Assembly (NCBI GenBank): GCA_965220875.1
Contig: OZ244849.1
Span: 1,240,001-1,304,000, forward strand
Reading direction: 5' to 3'
From: WTFY01 sp965220875
Lineage (GTDB): Bacteria > Pseudomonadota > Gammaproteobacteria > UBA4575
DNA: 64,000 bases
Numbering within the stretch: the stretch's first letter is position 1; every line of letters begins with the position of its first letter. Both the position numbers and the translations under genes were made by a program. Below, piece after piece: positions 57,248-64,000 of the stretch. The notes beneath the pieces are model-generated. The model ran no database searches and was not told the origin of the DNA. It saw nothing but the letters and a program-made list of their open reading frames with translations.

Positions 57248-58300
57248 GTGGCCTTAAATCAACAGCCTGCCAAAGGCATCTTCCTGGTTTTTGTCTCCTT
57301 CGCCTTTGCACTGGCCCTGGGTGGAATCTTCATTGGAATACTCGGCCTCAGCGAGGTGCAAGGCACGATGGTGTATGCAGTCTGTTTTGCCAATTTTTGG
57401 CATTTTGGTGTCTCATTCGGTGGTTGGCCAGGGGGCCTTGTGACCCAGAACCGTGTATTGCGAGGATTGATCAACTGGTTACTGGCGATGCTCTCGGTCC
57501 TGATCACGATAGGAATATGGTCCTGGGGCTATGGGCTGCCCTTCCACGAGACTCCTGTTGCGCTGTGGGCCCAGACCTGCATTTTCATGGCAGTGATGCA
57601 GATCTTTTTGTTCCGTAACCGCCTGATCACGCCATGGGATCTGGGAGATGTCATCGAATGGGAAAATAACCCACGGCAGCCGCTTAACGGAATTGCGAAT
57701 TTCGTGTTTGCAATAGTGTTCATGCCCACGGCTCTATTCTTTGTGCCAACGATGTGGGGGATGGAACCACTCCATATTCCATGGTACTGGTTTCCGATGT
57801 CCGTAGTGGTGGTGGACTTTTGCGATTGGTGGCCCTTTGACCGGCTTGGTCAGCCCCGCGCAGGGATTCTCAACACGGGAATGGTCGTGATCGGCACGGT
57901 GATCCTGATGATTGTTTTCCACCACCTCGGATTCAGCTTTTTCGATGAGGGTGTGCCAGGAACTCAGGCAGCTATCTTTGCTGCGGTGTGGACGGCATTC
58001 GCTCTTATACAGGGCTGGACAATGAACATGTGGCCTTTTGGCCATTGGCACCGGGGAAAGAAAGCGGTCATGGCCCTCGTTATAACATTAATGATTTCAG
58101 CCGTGGTCTTTGCTGCAATTTTGAAACTTATACCCGTCGAGCAATACGATGCCGTGATCTTCTGGCTGTTTGCCTGGTTATGGGCGCTTGTGTGTTTGGC
58201 TGCACCCGGCTACTTCCACCTGTTTTTCTGGGGTTACGAGGAAAACCCCCATGCGGCAGGTACAAAAGGTGCGGGTTACAGTGGGAGCGCGGCTTTTTAG
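57248..58300 (+). CDS. Unknown polytopic membrane protein, tryptophan- and histidine-rich
   Basis: I do not recognise this 350-residue protein. It has about nine or ten membrane segments. Trp and His recur at or near the membrane faces (FWHFGVSFGGWPGG, DFCDWWPFDRLG, HHLGFSFFDEG, NMWPFGHWHRGKK). Paired histidines could bind a metal or haem. It has a GTG start without a strong ribosome-binding site. Neighbouring genes give no clear pathway. Nearest explanations are a transporter or a membrane redox protein. Confidence 0.7.
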   Translation: MALNQQPAKGIFLVFVSFAFALALGGIFIGILGLSEVQGTMVYAVCFANFWHFGVSFGGWPGGLVTQNRVLRGLINWLLAMLSVLITIGIWSWGYGLPFHETPVALWAQTCIFMAVMQIFLFRNRLITPWDLGDVIEWENNPRQPLNGIANFVFAIVFMPTALFFVPTMWGMEPLHIPWYWFPMSVVVVDFCDWWPFDRLGQPRAGILNTGMVVIGTVILMIVFHHLGFSFFDEGVPGTQAAIFAAVWTAFALIQGWTMNMWPFGHWHRGKKAVMALVITLMISAVVFAAILKLIPVEQYDAVIFWLFAWLWALVCLAAPGYFHLFFWGYEENPHAAGTKGAGYSGSAAF

Positions 58301-58615
58301 GTGAACATTTCAATCAACGACAAATGTAACCAGCCATGCCGTTGCTAATTGCAACTGGCTAATGTGCCCGGTGTAGCATCGCTTCTGGATAAAGGCACCC
58401 GTTTAGGCTAGTCTTGCAGGCAACACAACGATGGAGGCACTCTCAAGTACTCTATTGTGTAGACCATGTCTTGGTTATTTGCTGTAAGCTATCCCTGAGT
58501 AATTGCAAGAGCCTGTGCCTCTGCTCAGGATGTTGGGACGACTCTATAGGGTCGCATGCAAGTCAAAAAAATTCATGCATGCACCCGTCTGCTAATCAAC
58601 GCTAAAGGAAGTTCA
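58301..58615. other. Intergenic region before a small gene
   Basis: About 315 bases. A weak inverted repeat (AGCCA with TGGCT near 58333-58361) is present without a T-run. No gene or RNA is recognisable. Confidence 0.35.
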
Positions 58616-58849
58616 ATGATGACTAATGAGGAAATTGCTGCATTTGCACTGGCAGTACACGTACGAAATTGTGCGCTTGAAGCAGGAGTCAGTGCAGCCC
58701 AAATGGGAGACAACTTTCCTGTAGTGGAATGGCAGACGCTCTATTCAGTGGCTTTGGAAAAGGCAGACGACCTAAAAGATTCTTACCCTGATCCTGAAAT
58801 GTGCGTGCACGAAATTCAACCTCACCTTACTGCCGCTTACGGGGTGTAA
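58616..58849 (+). CDS. Small hypothetical protein, 77 residues
   Basis: The product starts MMTNEEIAAFALAVHVRN behind an AAAGGAAG site. It is acidic and probably helical, with no signal peptide or membrane segment and two cysteines. I do not recognise a family. It sits between an unknown membrane protein and a lipoprotein, all on the plus strand. Confidence 0.65.
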   Translation: MMTNEEIAAFALAVHVRNCALEAGVSAAQMGDNFPVVEWQTLYSVALEKADDLKDSYPDPEMCVHEIQPHLTAAYGV

Positions 58850-58930
58850 ACGATACATATAAATCTCAGGATATGTACCCGTGCCAGGGAGTATCTTGTT
58901 GGCCCATAATCAAGGCAGGTTGAATTTTTG

Positions 58931-59665
58931 ATGCAAAAGCTCGTCACTTCACTTTACATCGTATTGTGTTTTTTCCTGTTGGCAGGATGCACGGTCACGC
59001 ACAAGGAGAGCGTTCCACATGATTTGAGTCCGCCGCAGCAAGCACCTCTAGACGGAATCTGGAAAGGTGAATTCGATATTGGGGGCAGGGGTCCTTTCGA
59101 CTTCACTGCAGTACACCTGGATGGCAAGGCATATGCCTACAGTGAACGTGCCAAGGCCATGTGTGTGGGCACTGTGGAACTGGACGGGGCTGACTATGCA
59201 TCCACCTATGCGCTTTTTGTGATGGATGGAGGTCCATTCGATGTTGCAAAGCTCACTGGAAACGTAAGTGGGCAAAATGAAATTGCATCCCACTTTGTCA
59301 CGATCAACGGAGGGGACACGGGCGCCATGAACCTTGCCTACGATGCGGTGTATGAGGTGCCATCTTCCTTGGAGGCAGTGTCTGGCGCCTGGTCATATAC
59401 TGACAGGGACAATCTTACGACGGCATTGAGTATCGCAGACGATGGCGTGATCCAGGGCGAGGACTCGGACAGCTGTGTCTATAACGGACAGCTTGAGGTA
59501 ATCGACCCCCGTTACAATGCTTACAGGATTGTGATGGATATCAGGGACTGCAGCTCGGTTGACGGGGAGTACGAGGGGGTCACATTCCTGGCACAGGATC
59601 AGTTGAGCGTACAGGTGGCGAATGCCAAGTATGCCCTGTTTTTTGCATTCAGTCGTGAGCCATGA
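58931..59665 (+). CDS. Predicted lipoprotein, unknown function
   Basis: The 244-residue product has a type II signal peptide with lipobox LAGC at residues 18-21, so it is probably anchored in the outer membrane. The mature part is acidic and beta-rich, with two similar halves (LDGIWKGEFDIGG and VSGAWSYTDRDN) that may be a duplicated lipocalin-like or heparinase-like repeat. No catalytic motif is visible. A TTG three bases upstream is an alternative start. Confidence 0.72.
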   Translation: MQKLVTSLYIVLCFFLLAGCTVTHKESVPHDLSPPQQAPLDGIWKGEFDIGGRGPFDFTAVHLDGKAYAYSERAKAMCVGTVELDGADYASTYALFVMDGGPFDVAKLTGNVSGQNEIASHFVTINGGDTGAMNLAYDAVYEVPSSLEAVSGAWSYTDRDNLTTALSIADDGVIQGEDSDSCVYNGQLEVIDPRYNAYRIVMDIRDCSSVDGEYEGVTFLAQDQLSVQVANAKYALFFAFSREP

Positions 59666-59714
59666 CTGTATCAGCAATGCGCACTGCCAGAAGTTTCTGA
59701 CTGTGTATCCAGAA

Positions 59715-61052
59715 TCAGAATAGAGAGTCGCCCCGGCCGACCGCAAAGTATTTGAACCCCAATTGATGCATCAAATCGGGGTTATAAAGGTTGCGGCCAT
59801 CAAATATCACAGGGCTGCGCAACGCGTTCCTGATCTTCGTATAGTCCGGTCTTCTGAACTGGTCCCATTCAGTCACGATTACCAGTGCGTCTGCGCAGGA
59901 CAATGCATCGTCTGCAGTTTCACACAGCTGCAGGTCGGGATGACTGCCGTATATTCGCTGACACTCGGTCATTGCAGCGGGGTCGTATGCCTGAACCTTC
60001 GCACCGGCCTCCCATAGTGCTTCGATCAGGTTTCGGCTTGATGCTTCCCGCATGTCATCGGTACCGGGCTTGAAGGCCAGCCCCCACAGTGCAAAAACTT
60101 TCCTGCGCAAATCGCCTTTGAAAAAATTGTGAATTTTTTGATAAAGCATCTGCTTCTGTTCCTGATTCACTGCATCTACCGCAGCGATCAGACGGGGCGT
60201 GTAATTGACCTGCCTTGCCATGCCCTGCAACGCTTTCACATCTTTCGGAAAGCAGGAGCCTCCATACCCGCATCCGGGAAACAGGAACTTGTCGCCTATG
60301 CGCGGGTCCGAGCCTATGCCCTGGCGGACTTTCTCAATATCCACCCCGAGCCGCTCGGCCATGTTGGCCAGTTCGTTCATGAAACTGATTCTTGTGGCCA
60401 GCATGGCATTGGCCGCGTACTTGGTCAGTTCTGCAGAGGCCGGGTTCATGACATGTATCTGGTCGTGGTTGCTGATGAAAGGGGCGTAGAGTTCGAGCAT
60501 CAAGGCTTCAGCATGAGCGTTATCGGCTCCTATGATGATGCGATCGGGCTTCATGAAATCCTTGATCGCAGCACCCTCTTTTAGAAATTCCGGGTTGGAA
60601 ACCACGTCAAACCCGGTATTCAGTCCTCTGAGCCTGAGTTCGCGTTGCAGGGTTTGAGCTACTTTTTCTGAAGTGCCTACAGGTACGGTCGACTTGTTTA
60701 CGATTAGCCTGTAGTCATTCATATGCCTGCCGACAGTTTCTGCGACGGCCAGCACATGTTGCAGGTCAGCCATGCCGTCCTCGTCCGGCGGTGTGCCGAC
60801 TGCTATGAGCTGGAACCGCCCGTGTACGACACCCCTGGCTGCATCGGATGTAAATTCAATGCGTCCGGCTTCCAGGTTTGCCTGGACCAGCTCATGCAGT
60901 CCCGGCTCATGGATGGGAATGATGCCCTGACTGAGTTTCGATACTTTATCTGCATCAATATCGACACAGAGCACATGATTTCCTTCCTGTGCAAGGCATG
61001 CAGCCGTTACCAGGCCGACATAACCGGAACCGTGTATTGTCAAATTCATCAT
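59715..61052 (-). CDS. ugd: UDP-glucose 6-dehydrogenase
   Basis: Ugd oxidises UDP-glucose to UDP-glucuronate, a precursor of capsules, exopolysaccharides and lipid A modification. The 445-residue product has the NAD loop GSGYVGLVTAACLA, the NPEFLKEGAAI segment, and the catalytic cysteine in GYGGSCFPKD (about residue 259). A second Met at residue 2 is an alternative start. No glycosyltransferase cluster is beside it in this window. Confidence 0.96.
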   Translation of the reverse strand: MMNLTIHGSGYVGLVTAACLAQEGNHVLCVDIDADKVSKLSQGIIPIHEPGLHELVQANLEAGRIEFTSDAARGVVHGRFQLIAVGTPPDEDGMADLQHVLAVAETVGRHMNDYRLIVNKSTVPVGTSEKVAQTLQRELRLRGLNTGFDVVSNPEFLKEGAAIKDFMKPDRIIIGADNAHAEALMLELYAPFISNHDQIHVMNPASAELTKYAANAMLATRISFMNELANMAERLGVDIEKVRQGIGSDPRIGDKFLFPGCGYGGSCFPKDVKALQGMARQVNYTPRLIAAVDAVNQEQKQMLYQKIHNFFKGDLRRKVFALWGLAFKPGTDDMREASSRNLIEALWEAGAKVQAYDPAAMTECQRIYGSHPDLQLCETADDALSCADALVIVTEWDQFRRPDYTKIRNALRSPVIFDGRNLYNPDLMHQLGFKYFAVGRGDSLF

Positions 61053-61281
61053 TCGGCAAGTATGGGAACAATGCAGAAGAAATTCAAAGTGGATAAATCA
61101 CGATTTGCGAACAGATGGAGCGGGCCTTCAGAAAATCATCTCAATCTGCTAGTTAACATCTTAAGTCAAAATGCGAGTGGGGTTTGTATACGCCAGTTTT
61201 GGAATTCCGGTGATCGCCACGCATACCACGTAGAGTAATGTTGACAGTCCACGGATGTATACCACACAATCCATCCGCATC

Positions 61282-61366
61282 GGAGGGGTACCCAAGCGGT
61301 CAACGGGAGCAGACTGTAAATCTGCCGGCTCAGCCTACGGAGGTTCGAATCCTCCCCCCTCCACCA
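61282..61366 (+). tRNA. tRNA-Tyr (GTA anticodon)
   Basis: An 85-base class II tRNA with encoded CCA and a long variable arm. GGAGGGG pairs with CCCCTCC, the anticodon loop is CTGTAAA (GTA), and the T-loop is TTCGAAT. I found no second copy of its 3' end in the window. Confidence 0.96.
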
Positions 61367-61665
61367 TATGTATACGCAGGTTGTTGAATATCCTGTATTT
61401 ATTCATTCTGTAAAATCATCATCTTCCCCATTCGCTACCACTGTTGTAATGCGCCAGGGAATTTTGGCGCAGTGGCTTTCCAGGAAAAAGATGTCCGCGG
61501 TCTTGTTGCCTGTGGGCACTTCATTAACGGGTACGGCTGAATACTGGTGCATCATGGCCGGATTGCGGCCTGCTTGTAGTCCTCTACCTGCGTTGGTAAC
61601 CTGTCCTGCTAGCGGGCTGCCGCACGGGATTTCATCACCTGGCTAGCACCAGAAAGGACAGGCCT
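61367..61665. other. Gap between tRNA-Tyr and the transporter gene
   Basis: About 300 bases. A frame at 61368-61646 has no recognisable product. A GAAAGGAC ribosome-binding site for the transporter lies at its right end. Confidence 0.4.
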
Positions 61666-63246
61666 ATGGTCTATACGCGCAAGTCACCAGCACTGTTTGT
61701 CATCGGTCTCATCATGCTGGGCATCTGGGGTCTGCAGGAGGCCGGCATTCTATCGGCCTACATTGCCCATCTGGGCGGCGCCAAGTACAAGTACGCGGGG
61801 GAGATTGCCACGGTTCCCCTGTACTTCGGTATTTTTTCGGTTGCAGCAGGAGCCTGGCAATGGTTTGGGGCGCACAGGGAAGGTAATTTTGATTATTACC
61901 TTTCCACGGCCGCGGGCGCCATGTTTATCCTTTTGATCGCGATGCTGGTTCGATGGTTTGTGGCCCCGGAAATTGCCGTTGGCAGCAAGGCGCTCGGTGA
62001 AATCGGCAATACCGGCAAGCATTTGCATACCATACTGGGATTGAACTACGTCGTGCTGGGCATCCTGTCCGGGATCATCATCGTCAATGTCTTCAGGATC
62101 CCTCGCTGGGCTCAGAACGGGGTGCGGCTCTCGCGCCTTGGCCTGAAGACGGGCGTCATCCTGCTGGGCACGCTGTACAGTGCCGCGGAGCTGAAGAATC
62201 TGGGGGGCCTGTCCATCGTAATGATCGGCTTTTTCGTTCTGGGTTCGGTCGGGCTCGTGCTGTGGCTGGGTGCGCGCATGAAGGTCCCCAGTTCCATGGG
62301 AGGCGTGCTGTCAGCGGGCATGGGCGTGTGCGGGGTCTCGGCCACGGTGGCCGCGGCACCCGTCGTCCAGGCAAAGTCGGTCGAAATCGCCTACACCATT
62401 GGCACCATCCTGCTGTGGGGTGTGGGCTGTATGTTCGTCTTTCCCATCGTGGGTCACCTCCTTGACATGTCGCATGTGCAGTTTGGCGCCTGGGCCGGTA
62501 CGGGCATCCTGAATTCCGCCCAGGTTGCAGGGGCTGCACTGGCTTATCAGCCTGACGGAATCGAAACCCTCAAGGTGGCGGAGATCTTCAATATCACCCG
62601 TGTGCTGATACTGCCCATCATCGTCCTGTGGCTGGCGGTGTGGTATGTCAAGCGCGAAGACCTGCAAACTGCGCAGGTCAATGTCGGCCGGGTGGCCTTC
62701 GAGAAATTCCCGATCTTCGTCCTCGGTTTCATCCTGCTGTTCGCCTTGTCAACTACGGGTGTATTTGCTCCGGCCAACCACTACAAGGGCAAGTATTTCG
62801 GCAACACGGTGGCCTCGGGCTTCAAGGAGGAAAACCTGTTGAAGTCCGGGCAAATAGACTTGTTGAAAGGGGAATCAATCAAGGTGCAGCGACAGGACCG
62901 CAAGCAGACCCTGCAGCGCCTCATCGACAATGGCAAAGTGATGAGCATCGAGGATGACGATATCCTGCGTGGTCTCATCAATGCGAATGTGGTATCCAGG
63001 GAGGCCAACAAGGTCCTCAAGAAAGCGCACAAGGCCGTACGTCATACCGCGAAGAAAATAAGGGCATTCCGTGACTGGGTAACCTGGCTGTTCGCTTTCG
63101 GCCTGGTCGGGCTTGGCATGCAGATCACGGTTTCATCCATGCGCCAGGCGGGTGGGCAGCCTGCGATAATTGGCGGCATCGTGGGAGCGGTCAAGGCGGT
63201 CCTGTCACTGGTTGTCGTCATACTGCTCATTTCGGAAACAGTTTAA
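61666..63246 (+). CDS. YeiH-type putative sulfate exporter family transporter
   Basis: The 526-residue membrane protein has about 11-12 helices and matches the YeiH/UPF0324 family, annotated as putative sulfate exporters. The family motifs GVCGVSATVAAAPVVQAKS and GMQITVSSMRQAGGQPAIIGG are present. A soluble insert of about 110 residues (about 370-475), rich in Lys, Arg and Glu, lies before the last helices and makes it longer than the usual 340-residue members. Substrate evidence is weak for the whole family. In a sulfur oxidiser, sulfite or sulfate export would make sense. Confidence 0.82.
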   Translation: MVYTRKSPALFVIGLIMLGIWGLQEAGILSAYIAHLGGAKYKYAGEIATVPLYFGIFSVAAGAWQWFGAHREGNFDYYLSTAAGAMFILLIAMLVRWFVAPEIAVGSKALGEIGNTGKHLHTILGLNYVVLGILSGIIIVNVFRIPRWAQNGVRLSRLGLKTGVILLGTLYSAAELKNLGGLSIVMIGFFVLGSVGLVLWLGARMKVPSSMGGVLSAGMGVCGVSATVAAAPVVQAKSVEIAYTIGTILLWGVGCMFVFPIVGHLLDMSHVQFGAWAGTGILNSAQVAGAALAYQPDGIETLKVAEIFNITRVLILPIIVLWLAVWYVKREDLQTAQVNVGRVAFEKFPIFVLGFILLFALSTTGVFAPANHYKGKYFGNTVASGFKEENLLKSGQIDLLKGESIKVQRQDRKQTLQRLIDNGKVMSIEDDDILRGLINANVVSREANKVLKKAHKAVRHTAKKIRAFRDWVTWLFAFGLVGLGMQITVSSMRQAGGQPAIIGGIVGAVKAVLSLVVVILLISETV

Positions 63247-63271
63247 ATGTAAAAACTATTCAGGAGTCTCC

Positions 63272-63400
63272 ATGAACAAAAAAGAAACTGAATTTGACCG
63301 GGGAACTGTGCTGTCGATCTTCAGCAGCGACCGCAGGGAAGACTTGATGGCACTGGTCCTTGCCCTGGTGATTGCCCTGGTCGTGTATCTCGCCTACTAA
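63272..63400 (+). CDS. Small single-pass membrane protein, 42 residues
   Basis: The product begins MNKKETEFDRGTVLSIF and ends in one hydrophobic helix (LMALVLALVIALVVYLAY). A CAGGAG site lies 8 bases before the ATG. It follows the YeiH-type gene by 25 bases and precedes a universal stress protein, which suggests it is a small subunit or regulator of the transporter. I know no named family. Confidence 0.72.
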   Translation: MNKKETEFDRGTVLSIFSSDRREDLMALVLALVIALVVYLAY

Positions 63401-63433
63401 CAACAGTATTTTCGTACTTCGATCGAGTTGATC

Positions 63434-63892
63434 ATGAAACACATCCTGCTCGCAAGCCACGGGACCGAGGGAGCACTGGCGGCAGAAAACAAGGTTCTGG
63501 AGATGTGTGCGGACGGAATCCGGGTAACCCACCTGCTGGTCGTGCCCGAGTTCTGGAAGGATATGCTGGGGGATGACTGGCTGAACAACAGTTCGACCCG
63601 CAGGCGGTTCGAAGATTACCTCGAGACGGAGCTGAGCCGCGAGATGCATGGACATGTCCGGCGGATTCAGGACCGGCTGGCGAAGAAGAGTGTGGATACG
63701 GCTCATGAAGTCATCTTGGGCAAGCCGGACCGGTGCTTGATCGATGCCTGTGAACAGTCCGCATATGATCTGGTTGTGATGGGTTCACCCCGGCCAAGGA
63801 TTTCAAGGGGCTTGCGTTCGCGAATGATGACCCGGTATGTTGCCCGCCAGTTGAAAGCCCCGCTGCTCGTCGTACCCCATCCTTGTGTCTGA
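63434..63892 (+). CDS. Universal stress protein (UspA family)
   Basis: The 152-residue product has one UspA domain: HILLASHGTEGALAAE at the start, and YDLVVMGSPRPRISRGLRS near the C-terminus as a variant ATP-binding loop (GxxG-x9-GS). Such proteins often regulate or sense adjacent transporters. I chose the ATG at 63434 rather than the TTG at 63428. It is the third gene in the transporter run. Confidence 0.85.
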   Translation: MKHILLASHGTEGALAAENKVLEMCADGIRVTHLLVVPEFWKDMLGDDWLNNSSTRRRFEDYLETELSREMHGHVRRIQDRLAKKSVDTAHEVILGKPDRCLIDACEQSAYDLVVMGSPRPRISRGLRSRMMTRYVARQLKAPLLVVPHPCV

Positions 63893-64000
63893 CGAGGACC
63901 CGTACCTTACCCATGAAGACAAGGTCTGGGTAGAGTTCAAGACGCCACTGGACCAGGCAGCCTTGCTGGAATTCTGCCAGGATGTGGAGCGACTGTTTCG
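63885..64000 (+). CDS. Truncated ORF at the window edge, unknown function
   Basis: A GTG at 63885 overlaps the universal stress protein stop by eight bases and opens a frame without stops to the end (begins MSDEDPYLTHEDKVWV, 38 codons seen). The tight overlap argues for a coupled fourth gene. The visible part is acidic and soluble and does not identify a family. Confidence 0.55.
   Translation, partial: MSDEDPYLTHEDKVWVEFKTPLDQAALLEFCQDVERLF

Noticed and set aside
61282..61366. tRNA-Tyr as a third insertion site
   Set aside because: I looked for a displaced copy of its 3' end on either side and found none in the window.

Overview
The window looks like a chromosomal stretch of a sulfur-oxidising gammaproteobacterium. 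The gene order truA-trpF-trpB-trpA-accD-folC-dedD-cvpA-purF, the lpxH, hemL, thiE, thiD, erpA, anmK, tyrS, glnS, birA and coaX set, the CCA-encoding tRNAs and the 16S text all fit Gammaproteobacteria. A DsrE / TusA / sulfide:quinone-oxidoreductase-like / DUF1641 cluster points to sulfur metabolism. I cannot name a genus from sequence alone.

Layout. 1-1.8 kb: RND efflux pair (permease cut by the window edge). 2.2-10.7 kb: tRNA modification, tryptophan, malonyl-CoA, folate and purine genes in one direction. 10.8-33.2 kb: mixed housekeeping genes (periplasmic enzymes, tetrapyrrole and thiamine synthesis, HemJ, a ClC channel, arginine synthesis, bactofilin, Fe-S insertion, cell-wall recycling, a LysM/M23 peptidase, TyrRS). 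33.6-42.4 kb: an rRNA locus that is split. 16S, tRNA-Ile and tRNA-Ala are followed by an intrinsic terminator and three protein genes (ubiK, an MpaB-type oxygenase and a sterol-desaturase-like enzyme), and only then by 23S and 5S. 42.5-50.6 kb: mnmH, hisI, a CHCC zinc-finger protein, the sulfur cluster, glnS, birA and coaX. 50.65-59.7 kb: an accessory stretch starting at tRNA-Thr. It holds a Rieske oxygenase, an IS481-type scar, a divergent SHMT homologue, a J-domain/HIRAN pair, a SagB-like oxidoreductase and unknown membrane, small and lipoprotein genes. 59.7-64 kb: ugd, tRNA-Tyr, a YeiH-type transporter with a 42-residue membrane protein, a universal stress protein and a truncated ORF.

Main result. 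Two inserts in this window are bounded by a tRNA gene and a degenerate second copy of that tRNA's 3' end, with no integrase visible. One lies inside the rRNA operon (tRNA-Ala, second copy at 38920-38942, 18 of 23 bases identical). The other is at tRNA-Thr (second copy at 52095-52127, 29 of 33 bases identical). Both carry oxygenase-type metalloenzymes. The rRNA locus keeps its 16S and 23S processing stems and a hairpin-boxA element before both 16S and 23S, so it appears functional although interrupted. The 23S gene also carries an enlarged helix 9 resembling an intervening sequence.

All coordinates and motif calls come from reading the sequence. Family names rest on remembered motifs and not on a database search.
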